Notes: a model not told the origin generated them from the sequence alone. A DNA stretch of 45,360 nt from Burkholderiales bacterium (GCA_016200895.1 JACQDX010000089.1:1-45360); one strand, 5' to 3'; shown: positions 25,507 through 34,440, numbered from the stretch's first letter. Translations and numbers: made by a program.

Positions 25507-25529
25507 GGGAAGAAGCCTGGCTTCTTCCC
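25507..25529. promoter_or_regulatory. Intercistronic hairpin between nrdA and nrdB
   Basis: GGGAAGAAGCC and GGCTTCTTCCC are perfect complements around a single T, so the RNA would form a stem of about nine pairs with a 3-5-nt loop. It lies 44 bp after the nrdA stop and 39 bp before the nrdB start, with no U-tract. It may protect or process the mRNA rather than end it. Confidence 0.6.
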
Positions 25530-25567
25530 TGAAAAAATAAGCTGTTACAAAAAGTAAGGAAATAATA

Positions 25568-26809
25568 ATGTTATCTTGGGATGATGAAGTTCAGCCAGCG
25601 AACCCGGCAACTCCGGCACCGCGTCCAATGAGTGCCCCATCGGTTACTCCATCAGATACGCCAGTAAGCGGCATGGATTTGCAAGCACGTTTGCAAACAC
25701 AAGAAGTCGCCCTCAATCCTGCCCTGGTTAGCAAGCCAGTTGCCGTGCCAGCTCCTGCCGCAACTGCAGCAGTCGCAACCGGCGAAGTGGCGCGCCGCGT
25801 GAATGCTGCTGACAAGCGCATCATCAATGGCACTACTGATGTGAACCAGTTGGTGCCCTTCAAATACAAGTGGGCCTGGGATAAATATCTGGCAGGTTGC
25901 GCCAATCACTGGATGCCGCAAGAGATCAATATGCAACGTGATATTGAACTCTGGAAAGACCCGAACGGTCTGACCGAAGATGAGCGTCGCCTGGTAAAAC
26001 GTAATCTGGGTTTTTTTGTGACCGCAGATTCTCTGGCCGCCAACAATATCGTGCTCGGCACTTACCGCCACATCACGGCACCTGAATGCCGCCAGTACTT
26101 GTTGCGCCAGGCGTTTGAAGAAGCTATTCATACTCACGCTTATCAATACATCGTTGAATCGCTGGGTCTGGATGAAGCAGAAATCTTCAATGCATACAAT
26201 GAAGTTGATTCTATTCGCGACAAGGATCAGTTCCTGATTCCTTTCATCGACGTGTTAACCGATCCTGCATTCAAGACCGGCACCACCGAGGCAGATCAGA
26301 CTTTGCTCAAGTCCCTGATTGTTTTTGCCTGCCTGATGGAAGGTCTGTTTTTCTACGTCGGCTTCACACAAATTCTGGCGCTTGGCCGTCAAAATAAAAT
26401 GATGGGCGCAGCTGAACAATATCAATACATCTTGCGCGATGAATCGATGCACTGCAATTTCGGGATCGATTTAATCAATACAATTAAGATGGAAAATCCG
26501 CATTTGTGGACGCCAGCATTTCGTGATGAAATTAAATCGTTGTTTTTGCGTGCTGTGGAGTTGGAATATCGTTACGCAGAGGATACAATGCCGCGTGGAG
26601 TGCTCGGTTTGAATGCGCCAATGTTCAAAGGTTATTTACGGTTCATTGCAAATCGCCGCGCACAACAAATTGGTCTCGAAACGCTGTTCCCTCAGGAAGA
26701 AAATCCTTTCCCTTGGATGAGTGAAATGATAGACCTGAAAAAAGAGCGCAACTTTTTCGAGACACGTGTGATTGAGTATCAAACTGGCGGAGCCCTCAAC
26801 TGGGAATAA
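25568..26809 (+). CDS. nrdB: Ribonucleotide reductase class Ia, beta subunit
   Basis: NrdB carries the di-iron site and tyrosyl radical for NrdA. The 413-residue product has a Pro/Ala-rich extension (about 1-80), then the ferritin-like core: [58 protein letters not shown] and [12 protein letters not shown]. The Glu/His iron ligands of the class I pattern are present, and Y192 (in HTHAYQYI) aligns with the E. coli radical Tyr, arguing for class Ia rather than the tyrosine-less Ic. The C-terminal TGGALNWE end is the usual NrdA-binding tail type. AAGGAAATA precedes the ATG. Confidence 0.96.
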   Translation: MLSWDDEVQPANPATPAPRPMSAPSVTPSDTPVSGMDLQARLQTQEVALNPALVSKPVAVPAPAATAAVATGEVARRVNAADKRIINGTTDVNQLVPFKYKWAWDKYLAGCANHWMPQEINMQRDIELWKDPNGLTEDERRLVKRNLGFFVTADSLAANNIVLGTYRHITAPECRQYLLRQAFEEAIHTHAYQYIVESLGLDEAEIFNAYNEVDSIRDKDQFLIPFIDVLTDPAFKTGTTEADQTLLKSLIVFACLMEGLFFYVGFTQILALGRQNKMMGAAEQYQYILRDESMHCNFGIDLINTIKMENPHLWTPAFRDEIKSLFLRAVELEYRYAEDTMPRGVLGLNAPMFKGYLRFIANRRAQQIGLETLFPQEENPFPWMSEMIDLKKERNFFETRVIEYQTGGALNWE

Positions 26810-27079
26810 GCGCTGAAGACAGCGACCGCCAAAATCCGGATCAGGGATTTCTGATCAAGTAGTGCGAGCAGGTTGATTGAAGTTTTTAATGTGATGTTGA
26901 ATTTGGGCTTGCAAGACCCCAGATAGAAAACGCAGCCACAAGAATTCATCAAATCAGGAAACGCCGCAAGCTGTCAGTGTCCCCCGGGATTGCTCATGAT
27001 TTGCACAGGATGTAAAACGCGAGAGGCCTCACCAAACTGAATGGACAGTCATAGACAACATTGTTTTGAACTGTTAGTG

Positions 27080-27110
27080 CCGCAATACCTGGATACACTG
27101 GGTATTGTGG
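27080..27110. repeat. Inverted repeat in the leader region of the H1-like gene
   Basis: CCGCAATACC (27080-27089) and GGTATTGTGG (27101-27110) pair at 9 of 10 positions around an 11-nt loop. It lies in the 567-bp region 26810-27376, which also holds a hairpin at about 27144-27165 (GCGTCTGCA and TGCAGGCG). No gene is convincing there; the region looks like a structured leader or a promoter zone. Confidence 0.4.
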
Positions 27111-27306
27111 CTTTTGGTCTTTCTGTTTCACAAAAGAATACCGGCGTCTGCAGCTAATGCAGGCGTTTATGGGTTTGCGCCATGGCGAGGAGCCGGGATA
27201 GCGCATACCATGATGGCTGAAGTGCCCCATCAATAGAGGGGATGGAGCAGTTCGGCCGGTGCAGAATTCATTAGCGCAAACAGCGATCATGTTTGTGCCG
27301 ATGAAT

Positions 27307-27333
27307 AATCCGCTTGAATGGATCGAGCGGATT
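27307..27333 (+). terminator. Terminator-like hairpin just upstream of the H1-like gene
   Basis: AATCCGCT (27307-27314) and AGCGGATT (27326-27333) pair perfectly and are followed by TTAATTTTTATC. It ends only 43 bp before the H1-like ATG, leaving almost no room for a promoter in between, so it may be an attenuator in the leader rather than the end of nrdAB. Confidence 0.5.
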
Positions 27334-27376
27334 TAATTTTTATCTGATTTTTTCCATCAATCGAAGGAGAAACAAA

Positions 27377-28258
27377 ATGGCAACAGCACCACAACCGTCC
27401 CCGGACGAACCAGTAGCAGCAAAGAAACCTGCTGCAAAAAAAGCCGCCGCCAAGGTAGCTAAACCAGCCGCTAAAAAAGCAGCAGCCAAGCCAGCAGCAA
27501 AAGCTGCAGCTAAACCAGCGGCTAAGGCAGCTAAACCAGCAGCTAAAAAAGCAGCAGCTAAGCCAGCGGCAAAAGCAGCAGCTAAGCCAGCAGTCAAGGC
27601 AGCCAAGCCAGCAGCAAAAAAAGCAGCAGCCAAGCCAGCAGCAAAAGCTGCTAAGCCAGCAGCTAAAAAAGTAGCGGCCAAGCCAGCAGCAAAAGCTGCT
27701 AAACCAGCAGCTAAGGCAGCTAAGCCAGTAGCGAAAAAAGCAGCGGCCAAGCCAGCAGCAAAAGCTGCAGCTAAGCCAGCAGCAAAAGCAGCTAAGGCAG
27801 CTAAACCAGTAGCTAAGAAGGCAGCAGCTAAACCAGCGGCAAAAAAAGCAGCAGCTAAACCAGTAAAAGCAGCTAAGCCAGTAGCGAAAAAAGCAGCAGC
27901 TAAGCCAGCAGCTAAAGCAGCAGCTAAGCCAGCGGCAAAAGCAGCAGCTAAACCAGCAGCAAAGAAAGCAGCAGCTAAACCTGCGGCTAAGCCAGCAGCA
28001 AAAAAAGCAGCAGCTAAACCTGCGGCCAAGCCAGCAGCAAAAAAAGCAGCAGCTAAACCTGCAGCCAAGCCAGCAGCAAAAGCAGCAGCTAAACCAGCAG
28101 CAGCTAAACCAGCAGCAGCGAAGCCAGTCGCAAAAAAAGCCGCGGCTAAGCCAGCCGCAAAAAAGGCCGCTCCAGCAAAACCAGCGACACCTGATGCAAA
28201 AACAGTTGTAAGTCCAAATGCAGCATGGCCTTTCCCAACTGGTAATCGCCCAGCATAA
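27377..28258 (+). CDS. Histone H1-like DNA-binding protein
   Basis: A 293-residue, extremely basic protein made almost wholly of Ala, Lys and Pro, with repeats such as AAKPAAKAAAKPAAKAAKPA and KKAAAKPAAK from about residue 15 to 280, then a distinct end SPNAAWPFPTGNRPA. Composition and repeats match bacterial H1-like proteins (Bordetella BpH1, Pseudomonas AlgP, chlamydial HctB), which bind DNA without a folded domain and act in nucleoid packing or regulation. GAAGGAGAAACAAA precedes ATG 27377, preferred over an in-frame ATG at 27314. Repeat number probably varies between strains. Confidence 0.93.
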   Translation: MATAPQPSPDEPVAAKKPAAKKAAAKVAKPAAKKAAAKPAAKAAAKPAAKAAKPAAKKAAAKPAAKAAAKPAVKAAKPAAKKAAAKPAAKAAKPAAKKVAAKPAAKAAKPAAKAAKPVAKKAAAKPAAKAAAKPAAKAAKAAKPVAKKAAAKPAAKKAAAKPVKAAKPVAKKAAAKPAAKAAAKPAAKAAAKPAAKKAAAKPAAKPAAKKAAAKPAAKPAAKKAAAKPAAKPAAKAAAKPAAAKPAAAKPVAKKAAAKPAAKKAAPAKPATPDAKTVVSPNAAWPFPTGNRPA

Positions 28259-28299
28259 TCTTTGATATGCTTGGTGGCCTGGTTTTATTCAGGCACAAT

Positions 28300-28336
28300 A
28301 CCCACTGTCTGATTCGTCATGCAGTGGGTTTTTTTT
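28300..28336 (+). terminator. Rho-independent terminator of the H1-like gene
   Basis: ACCCACTG (28300-28307) pairs with CAGTGGGT (28322-28329), followed by eight T (28329-28336). It ends 11 bp before the GTG start of the yggT-family gene, so that gene depends on readthrough or on a promoter overlapping this region. Confidence 0.85.
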
Positions 28337-28347
28337 GAGGATGCATC

Positions 28348-28890
28348 GTGTTATTGAATAATCTGATTTATGTTATCAAAGCTGTCACGGGTGTATTTGC
28401 CGGGTTTCTGTTGCTGCGTTTTTGGATGCAGGCACAACGCATACGGCCACCTGCATCAATGGCGCAAGCAATTTTTAAATTGACGGACTGGTTGGTGCAT
28501 CCTATCCGTCGCGTCATTCCTGGCTTCGCTGGTTATGACTGGTCTACCTTGATAGGTGCTTTGTTCGTTGCCTTGGCTACGGCGGGATTTATCGTTTGGT
28601 TGGAATTGCCCATATTCTTGGTCGAACAGGTTTTCATCGTGGCCGGGATCATCATGGCGCAATGGATAATCTACGAGATCATGGCCTTGCTTTTGCTTGA
28701 GGTGCTATTTAGCTGGGTAAATCCCAATGCGCCTTTGGCGCCGTTTGTCCGGGCACTGAATGAGCCTTTGCTGTCGCCGGTGAGGAAGCTGATTCCACCC
28801 ATTGGGGGCCTGGACTTTTCTCCCATGATAATACTAATATTGCTACCGATTTTGCTTAGTTTTCTACCCTCAAGTAAATTTATTCTTTAG
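28348..28890 (+). CDS. YggT family membrane protein
   Basis: A 180-residue integral membrane protein with two YggT repeats, each a hydrophobic hairpin: residues about 5-95 (LLLRFWMQAQRIRPP, HPIRRVIPGFAGYDWS) and about 100-178 (FSWVNPNAPLAPFVRALNEP, SPVRKLIPPIGGLDFSPM). The two LxP(I/V)R(R/K)(V/L)IP signatures define the family, tied to osmotic or pH adaptation or cell division in other bacteria, with no settled function. It starts at GTG 28348, and its end overlaps the convergent LacI-type gene by 11 bp. Confidence 0.9.
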   Translation: MLLNNLIYVIKAVTGVFAGFLLLRFWMQAQRIRPPASMAQAIFKLTDWLVHPIRRVIPGFAGYDWSTLIGALFVALATAGFIVWLELPIFLVEQVFIVAGIIMAQWIIYEIMALLLLEVLFSWVNPNAPLAPFVRALNEPLLSPVRKLIPPIGGLDFSPMIILILLPILLSFLPSSKFIL

Positions 28891-29890
28891 AGTTTATGCG
28901 GGCAGTTGATTGCCGTATCACCAATTGCGACTTCAACATTTCCCGCCTTAATGGCGCTTCCGGGTCGACAATACGGTTGACCAGTATCTGCGCCGTCAGA
29001 TTGCCTATGGCTTGCTTGGGCTGCGCTATCGTCGTCAGTGGCGGGGTGCTGAACGAGGCCAGGGCAATATCATCATAACCAATGACGGACAAGGCTTCCG
29101 GTATCTTGATGCCAGCCTCATTGGCTGCCCTGATGCCGCCTATCGCCATCAAATCATTACTGGCAAAAATAGCCGTGGGCCGCTGAGGCAGTGCCAGCAA
29201 TTGCTGGAAGGCGTTAAAACCGCCCTGGCTGGTAAAGTCAGCATGCAACAAATATGCGCTATTGAATTCCAGCCCTGCTTCCTGCAAGGCGCGGCGGTAG
29301 CCAGTGACGCGGTCACCGCTGGGTAGCAAGATGTCAGGTCCGGCTACGCAGGCAATACGCTTGTGACCCAGTCCTATCAGATAGCGTGTCGCTTCATAGC
29401 CACCCTGTTCATGGTCGGCTTCAATAAAGTCCGCCACCACCCCAGATACTTCGCGATCCACCAGCACCTTGGGTATGCCTTCGTCGGCCAGCAATTGCGT
29501 CAGTTCTTCATCCGAGCCAGAGGAAACCAGGATCAGGCCATCGATACGTTTTTCCATCAGCACACGGATATAGGCGGCTTGCTTTTTTGGGTCATCGTAG
29601 GAATTGCACAGGATAATGTTATAGCCCAGCTTGAATGAAGCGTCTTCTATCCCCTGTATGATTTCTGCAAAATAGGGATTGGAATTATTCGGTATCATCA
29701 TACCCAGGGTGTGGGTGCGGTCGTTTTTGAGGCTGCGGGCAACAGCGCTGGGGATGTAGCGCAATTCCTGGATAACGGCCAGCACACGTTCGCGTGCATC
29801 TTCACTGACGACACGGGTATTATTGATGACGTGAGAAACCGTGGTCGTCGAAACCCGGGCTTTCTCTGCGACTTGCTTCATTGTTGCCAT
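28880..29890 (-). CDS. LacI-family transcriptional regulator
   Basis: A 336-residue repressor of the RbsR/PurR type. The N-terminal helix-turn-helix is TMKQVAEKARVSTTTVSHVI with hinge SAVARSLKNDRTHTLG, then a periplasmic-binding-like effector domain (MMIPNNSNPYFAEIIQGIED, GLILVSSGSDEEL, IFASNDLMAIGGIRAANEAG, VIGYDDIALASFSTPPLTT). The start at 29890 (AGGAA upstream) gives the standard MATMKQV; an extension to 29914 is unlikely. It is divergent from codA with a 110-bp spacer, so it probably controls cytosine deaminase; the effector may be a nucleobase or sugar. Confidence 0.93.
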   Translation of the reverse strand: MATMKQVAEKARVSTTTVSHVINNTRVVSEDARERVLAVIQELRYIPSAVARSLKNDRTHTLGMMIPNNSNPYFAEIIQGIEDASFKLGYNIILCNSYDDPKKQAAYIRVLMEKRIDGLILVSSGSDEELTQLLADEGIPKVLVDREVSGVVADFIEADHEQGGYEATRYLIGLGHKRIACVAGPDILLPSGDRVTGYRRALQEAGLEFNSAYLLHADFTSQGGFNAFQQLLALPQRPTAIFASNDLMAIGGIRAANEAGIKIPEALSVIGYDDIALASFSTPPLTTIAQPKQAIGNLTAQILVNRIVDPEAPLRREMLKSQLVIRQSTARINSKE

Positions 29891-30000
29891 AAGATTCCTG
29901 CCTTTCTGTGCCAAGATTATGACGCAGGATGAGGCTCGTGGCGTATATTTTCTGTAATAACTATTAACTATTGTGTATTAATTATATAGAGAGATTTCTG

Positions 30001-31278
30001 ATGAACGATCTTGTCATTCGCAATGCCAGTTTGCCAGATGGACGCAAGGGTATCGATATCGCTATCCAGGATGGCCGCATCAGCGCCGTTGATGTGGCTT
30101 TGCCTGTCAGTGCGGCAGAAGAAATCAATGCCAATGGCAATCTGGTGACGCCGCCATTTGTCGATGCCCACTTCCACATGGATGCGGTGCTCAGCTATGG
30201 TTTGCCACGCGTCAATCAGTCCGGCACTTTGCTGGAAGGCATAGCCTTGTGGGGAGAACTTAAACCCATGCTGACGCAAGAAGCGCTGGTCGAGCGCGCC
30301 ATGCGTTATTGCGACTGGGCGGTGGGCCGTGGTCTGCTGGCGGTACGTTCGCATGTTGATATCTGCGATGACCGTTTGCTTGCAGTCGAAGCCTTGCTGG
30401 AAGTGAAACGCCGTGTTGCGCCTTATCTGGATTTGCAACTGGTGGCATTTCCGCAAGATGGCATCTTGCGTAGCGCCACGGCCATGGATAATCTCAAGCG
30501 CTCCATCGCCATGGGTGTGGATGTGGTCGGTGGTATACCGCATTTTGAACGCACCATGGCTGATGGCGCAGAATCGGTGCGACTGTTATGCGAGTTCGCT
30601 GCTGACAAAGGCCTGCGGGTTGATATGCATTGCGATGAATCGGATGACCCTTTGTCGCGCCATATAGAAACCCTGGCTTATCACACGCACAGGCTGGGTA
30701 TGCAGGGGCGGGTGGCCGGTTCGCACCTGACTTCCATGCACTCCATGGACAATTACTATGTCAGTAAATTATTGCCGCTGATACGTGAAGCGGGTGTGGC
30801 TGCCATCGCCAATCCACTGATTAATATCACCTTGCAAGGCCGCCACGACACTTATCCCAAACGCCGTGGCATGACGCGCGTGCCTGAGATGCTGGCCGCT
30901 GGCATAGAAGTCGCCTTCGGCCATGACTGCGTAATGGACCCCTGGTATAGTCTGGGTTCTGGCGACATGCTGGAAGTAGCGCAGATGGGCCTGCATGTGG
31001 CGCAGATGACGGGGCAAGATGCGATGCGCCAGTGCTTCCAGGCAGTGACTGCAGCGCCAGCGCGCATACTGGGGCTGGAAGGATATGGGCTGGAAGTGGG
31101 TTGCAATGCTGATATGGTGATATTGGATGCCAGCGACCCGGTAGAGGCAATACGCTTGCGCGCCACCCGCTCCCACGTGCTGCGCCGTGGCAAAGTCATC
31201 AGCCGGACGCCGGCACCGCATGCGAGTTTGAATTTGCCAGGACGGCCAGGGCAAGTGGATTTCAGATCAAGAAATTGA
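30001..31278 (+). CDS. codA: Cytosine deaminase
   Basis: CodA hydrolyses cytosine to uracil and ammonia for pyrimidine salvage and nitrogen supply. The 425-residue product follows E. coli CodA throughout. Metal ligands are in place: H57 and H59 (DAHFHMD), H210 in VDMHCDESDD with E213 as the catalytic Glu, H242-region GSHLTSMHSMDN, and D309 in FGHDCVMDPWYSLGSGDML. NQSGTLLEGIALW, VAFPQDGIL and LQGRHDTYPKRRGMTRVPEM are CodA hallmarks. Start ATG 30001 follows AGAGA. No codB permease is adjacent. A related isocytosine-type deaminase cannot be fully excluded. Confidence 0.93.
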   Translation: MNDLVIRNASLPDGRKGIDIAIQDGRISAVDVALPVSAAEEINANGNLVTPPFVDAHFHMDAVLSYGLPRVNQSGTLLEGIALWGELKPMLTQEALVERAMRYCDWAVGRGLLAVRSHVDICDDRLLAVEALLEVKRRVAPYLDLQLVAFPQDGILRSATAMDNLKRSIAMGVDVVGGIPHFERTMADGAESVRLLCEFAADKGLRVDMHCDESDDPLSRHIETLAYHTHRLGMQGRVAGSHLTSMHSMDNYYVSKLLPLIREAGVAAIANPLINITLQGRHDTYPKRRGMTRVPEMLAAGIEVAFGHDCVMDPWYSLGSGDMLEVAQMGLHVAQMTGQDAMRQCFQAVTAAPARILGLEGYGLEVGCNADMVILDASDPVEAIRLRATRSHVLRRGKVISRTPAPHASLNLPGRPGQVDFRSRN

Positions 31279-31298
31279 AGCTACTAATATAAAGAGCT

Positions 31299-31326
31299 AA
31301 AGCAGCGTGCCGTGGCACGCTGCTTT
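31299..31326. terminator. Bidirectional terminator between codA and hemL
   Basis: AAAGCAGCGTGCC (31299-31311) and GGCACGCTGCTTT (31314-31326) are perfect complements around GT, between the converging codA and hemL genes. U-tracts are short, but the 13-bp stem is very stable. Confidence 0.75.
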
Positions 31327-31336
31327 ACTATATAGA

Positions 31337-32617
31337 TCAGAGTTGTGCAAAAGCTTTTTCAGCTGCAGCAATCGTATCGGCAATGATGGCATCATCATGT
31401 TGCGCAGAAACGAAGCCAGCCTCAAAAGCGGATGGTGCCAGGTAGACGCCGTGGTCCAGCATCAGGTGGAAGAAGCGGTTGAATCTTTCCTTGTCGCTGG
31501 CCATCATGGCGGCATACGTGCCCGGTATTTCATTGGCAAAATACAGGCCAAACATGCCACCGACGGCATCCGCGCAAAACGCGATGTTGGCAGCCTTGGC
31601 TGCTGCACTCAAGCCATCGACCAACTTGCGGGTTTGCGCTGTCAGGTTTTCATAGAAGCCTGCCTGCTGGATAATTTTCAGGGTAGTCATACCCGCTGCC
31701 ACGGCGACCGGATTGCCAGACAAAGTGCCGGCCTGGTACACGCCACCCAAAGGTGCCATGTGCCCCATTAAATCGGCACGGCCACCAAAGGCTGCTACCG
31801 GCAAGCCACCACCAATGACCTTGCCCAGACAAGTCAGGTCAGCCTGCACACCAAACAACGCTTGCGCGCCATGCAGGCCTACGCGGAAGCCGCACATCAC
31901 TTCATCAAATATAAGGATGCTGCCATGCGCTGTACATAACTTGCGCATGGTATCGATGAACTCTTGTGTCGCGCGTATCAGGTTCATGTTGCCAGCCACT
32001 GGTTCAACGATCACGCAAGCGATCTGGTCACCGATGGACTTGAACACTTCTTCCAGCTGTTCGCAATTATTATAGTCAAGCACCAAGGTGTGTTTGCTGA
32101 AGTCTTCCGGCACACCGGCAGAGGTCGGGTTACCAAAAGTCAGCAAGCCACTGCCAGCCTTGACCAACAAAGAATCAGCATGGCCGTGGTAACAACCTTC
32201 AAACTTGATGATCTTGTCGCGTTTGGTAGCGCCGCGGGCCAGGCGCAGGGCGCTCATGGTAGCTTCGGTGCCGCTGGAAACCAGGCGCACCTGTTCTATG
32301 CTGGGCACGAGTTTGCAGATTTCTTCTGCCATCTCGATTTCACCTTCAGTCGGCGCGCCAAAGCTCAGGCCACGGGCGGCAGCTTCTTGCACTGCGCTGA
32401 TGACTTCAGGATGGGCATGGCCAACGATGGCAGGGCCCCATGAGCCTATGTAATCGATATAGCGTTTGTCTTCTGCATCCCAAAAATAAGGGCCGGCGGC
32501 GCGCGTAATGAAACGTGGCGTGCCACCGACGGAGCGGAAAGCACGCACAGGAGAATTCACGCCACCAGGCGTGGTCTTTTGGGCGCGGGCAAACAGGATG
32601 TCGTTTTTATCGGTCAT
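31337..32617 (-). CDS. hemL: Glutamate-1-semialdehyde 2,1-aminomutase
   Basis: HemL converts glutamate-1-semialdehyde to 5-aminolevulinate in haem synthesis, using PLP or PMP. The 426-residue product has family features in order: [92 protein letters not shown] lysine K266 in [17 protein letters not shown], and [17 protein letters not shown]. It starts MTDKNDILF at 32617 and lies upstream of thiD on the same strand, separated by a 113-bp AT-rich gap that looks promoter-like. Confidence 0.97.
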   Translation of the reverse strand: MTDKNDILFARAQKTTPGGVNSPVRAFRSVGGTPRFITRAAGPYFWDAEDKRYIDYIGSWGPAIVGHAHPEVISAVQEAAARGLSFGAPTEGEIEMAEEICKLVPSIEQVRLVSSGTEATMSALRLARGATKRDKIIKFEGCYHGHADSLLVKAGSGLLTFGNPTSAGVPEDFSKHTLVLDYNNCEQLEEVFKSIGDQIACVIVEPVAGNMNLIRATQEFIDTMRKLCTAHGSILIFDEVMCGFRVGLHGAQALFGVQADLTCLGKVIGGGLPVAAFGGRADLMGHMAPLGGVYQAGTLSGNPVAVAAGMTTLKIIQQAGFYENLTAQTRKLVDGLSAAAKAANIAFCADAVGGMFGLYFANEIPGTYAAMMASDKERFNRFFHLMLDHGVYLAPSAFEAGFVSAQHDDAIIADTIAAAEKAFAQL

Positions 32618-32730
32618 GATGGAGCTTCAGTAAGTGATGATGCAAATGAGGTGGTGTATAAAATCAGGTGCTCTATAAATATGGGCATTAAAGACGGGCT
32701 TATATATATTAGAGGGAGTTTGCACAGGAT

Positions 32731-33570
32731 CTAGCTGGCTTCCCTGGCCCAGAAATAACGGTCTGGTATCAGCCTGCCCATGCCCAGTCTTTGCGCATGG
32801 CTTAATGCGGCGTGGGTAAATTCCTGGGCTTCAAGTACAGCTTCCGGGATTTCCAGCCCATTCGCCAGCAGTGCAGCAATGGCCGCGGACAGGGTAGAGC
32901 CTGCGCCCGCATGCGATCCTGGCAAGCGTTGCCAAGTATCGCGCCTGACAATACCAGTTTCATTATATAAAGTGTTAACCACTTCACCAGTTTCACCCGA
33001 AGTGCCCGTGACTAATATATACTCGCAGCCGGATTCGATCAGCGTCATGGTATCGGCAGCCAGATCTTCAGCCTCAGTTCCAGCAACAGTATCGGCTTCA
33101 GCGCCTTCTTTCCAGGTTTCTGCCAGACGCGAAAGTTCCACTGCCGAGATCATGAGCAGGCTGGCCTGGGGTATCAGCAATTCGCGGATTGCCAATACCA
33201 GGTCTTCGGCTTCTGGCCCTTGTTCTGTCAGCGCGGCATTGAAGGGGTCGAGTACCAGTGGCAGTTCTGGATAGTCTGAAACGATCTCGGCGATGACGGT
33301 GACATTCTCGACGCTGCCTGCCTGGCCAACTTTAAAGGCAAGTACAGGCATGTCTTCCAGCACGGTGCGCGCCTGTTCGTCGACTAAATCTCCATCAAGT
33401 GGATGTAAATCATCGATTTGCGACGTATCACCAGTTAAAATGGCGGTGATAACGGGTAAGCCATAACAGCCCATGGCCGCAAACGATGCCAGATCGGCAT
33501 GGATGCCGGTGGCAGCAACAGGATCTGATGCGCCAAAGCTAAGTATTAGTGGAGAAATTTGGTTTTGCAC
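32731..33570 (-). CDS. thiD: ThiD-like phosphomethylpyrimidine kinase, divergent
   Basis: A 279-residue ribokinase-fold protein related to ThiD, which phosphorylates HMP and HMP-P in thiamine synthesis. The start is taken as GTG 33570 (QNQISPLILSFGASDP), because the longer frame runs antisense into rubredoxin. Family landmarks are SDPVAATGIHADLASFAAMG, LDPFNAA and TGTSGE. The ribokinase anion-hole motif usually reads HGTGCTLS in ThiD; here it is HAGAGSTLS, so the usual Cys is Ser, and the N-terminal SDPSGGAG is SDPVAATG. Betaproteobacterial relatives seem to share these changes. Whether it is still a pyrimidine kinase is uncertain. Confidence 0.75.
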   Translation of the reverse strand: MQNQISPLILSFGASDPVAATGIHADLASFAAMGCYGLPVITAILTGDTSQIDDLHPLDGDLVDEQARTVLEDMPVLAFKVGQAGSVENVTVIAEIVSDYPELPLVLDPFNAALTEQGPEAEDLVLAIRELLIPQASLLMISAVELSRLAETWKEGAEADTVAGTEAEDLAADTMTLIESGCEYILVTGTSGETGEVVNTLYNETGIVRRDTWQRLPGSHAGAGSTLSAAIAALLANGLEIPEAVLEAQEFTHAALSHAQRLGMGRLIPDRYFWAREAS

Positions 33571-33697
33571 GTTGGGTAGATTAATATAGCTGACTTCGTG
33601 AGGACTTAAATTACTCGCGCAAATGCCATTAGTAACACATTGCAAATAGAATATTTGCAGCAGTTTCAATATTTTACTTGATTGAAGGGTTTTAGTC

Positions 33698-33892
33698 GTG
33701 ACTGATACGGTAACGGAAAAGGTAGTTTTCAAGGCGTGGATGTGCTTGATTTGCGGTTGGGTATATGATGAAGAGCAAGGTTCACCTGAAGACGGGATTC
33801 CGGCTGGTACCAAATGGGAAGATGTACCCATGAACTGGACCTGTCCCGAGTGCGGCGCACGTAAAGAAGACTTCGAAATGGTGGCAATCTGA
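33698..33892 (+). CDS. Rubredoxin
   Basis: A 64-residue iron protein with the two CxxCG iron-binding pairs: MCLICGWVYDEEQG and WTCPECGARKEDFEM, four Cys for one Fe. It transfers single electrons in the cytoplasm. It starts at GTG 33698, preceded by GAAGGG. Rubredoxin commonly lies between thiD/hemL and pilG in betaproteobacteria, so this order is typical; a functional tie to the pili is not established. It shares a 127-bp divergent spacer with thiD. Confidence 0.96.
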   Translation: MTDTVTEKVVFKAWMCLICGWVYDEEQGSPEDGIPAGTKWEDVPMNWTCPECGARKEDFEMVAI

Positions 33893-33962
33893 TCGATTTG
33901 TCGATTTTGATGTTGCTTAATATGTTTATTCAAGGAAAAAAAGCGCAAATGTGCGATTTTTT

Positions 33963-33980
33963 GTTACAGTGATATGTAAC
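33963..33980. promoter_or_regulatory. Inverted repeat upstream of pilG
   Basis: GTTACAGTGATATGTAAC has perfect 6-bp arms around a 6-bp spacer, ending 28 bp before pilG. It could be an operator or a promoter-overlapping site for the Pil-Chp operon. Confidence 0.35.
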
Positions 33981-34008
33981 CTTAATACTGCCGGGAAGAG
34001 ATGATTTT

Positions 34009-34401
34009 ATGTCAACGTTGACAGGCAACGAGAACTTGAAAATCATGGTGATTGACGATAGCAGCACCATACGCCGTTCGGCCGAGATTTTTCTTGGACA
34101 AGCCGGATACAAAATAGTATTGGCTGAAGATGGTTTTGATGCACTCGCCAAGATTAACGATTCTCATCCAGACCTGATTTTTTGCGATATCCTCATGCCA
34201 AGGCTGGATGGATATCAAACTTGCGCTTTGATTAAAAAAAGCGCGAAATTCCGGGATACACCGGTAATCATGTTGTCTTCTAAGGACGGTTTATTTGACC
34301 GTGCCCGCGGTGCGATGGTCGGCTCTGATGAGTATCTGACCAAGCCTTTTACAAAGGATAGTCTGCTGAAAACTGTAAAAAATTACACTTCGGCGACCTA
34401 G
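34009..34401 (+). CDS. pilG: Response regulator PilG
   Basis: A 130-residue stand-alone CheY-like receiver of the Pil-Chp system; it promotes pilus extension and twitching in Pseudomonas. Acidic residues are in MVIDDSSTIRRSAEIFL, phospho-acceptor D60 is in LIFCDILMPRLDGYQTC, and the Lys is in YLTKPFTKDSLL. First gene of the chemosensory operon; the phosphate comes from ChpA. Order pilG, pilH, pilI, pilJ, chpA is kept. Confidence 0.95.
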   Translation: MSTLTGNENLKIMVIDDSSTIRRSAEIFLGQAGYKIVLAEDGFDALAKINDSHPDLIFCDILMPRLDGYQTCALIKKSAKFRDTPVIMLSSKDGLFDRARGAMVGSDEYLTKPFTKDSLLKTVKNYTSAT

Positions 34402-34440
34402 GTTTATATAGTTAAGTTAGTTAATGTGAGGTAAAACAAG

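Noticed and set aside
27340..28068. A 242-codon minus-strand frame rich in Ala, Gly, Leu and Phe
   Set aside because: It is the mirror of the repetitive H1-like gene; such repeats stay open in several frames and the product has no independent features.
27420..28190. Possible CRISPR array
   Set aside because: The repeats are contiguous coding repeats without unique spacers.
28880..28890. Overlap of the YggT-family and LacI-type genes as a sign of error
   Set aside because: An 11-bp convergent overlap of gene ends is common, and both C-termini look normal.
33571..33948. N-terminal extension of the thiD-like gene
   Set aside because: The extension lies antisense to rubredoxin and has no ThiD similarity; the homologous part begins just after GTG 33570.
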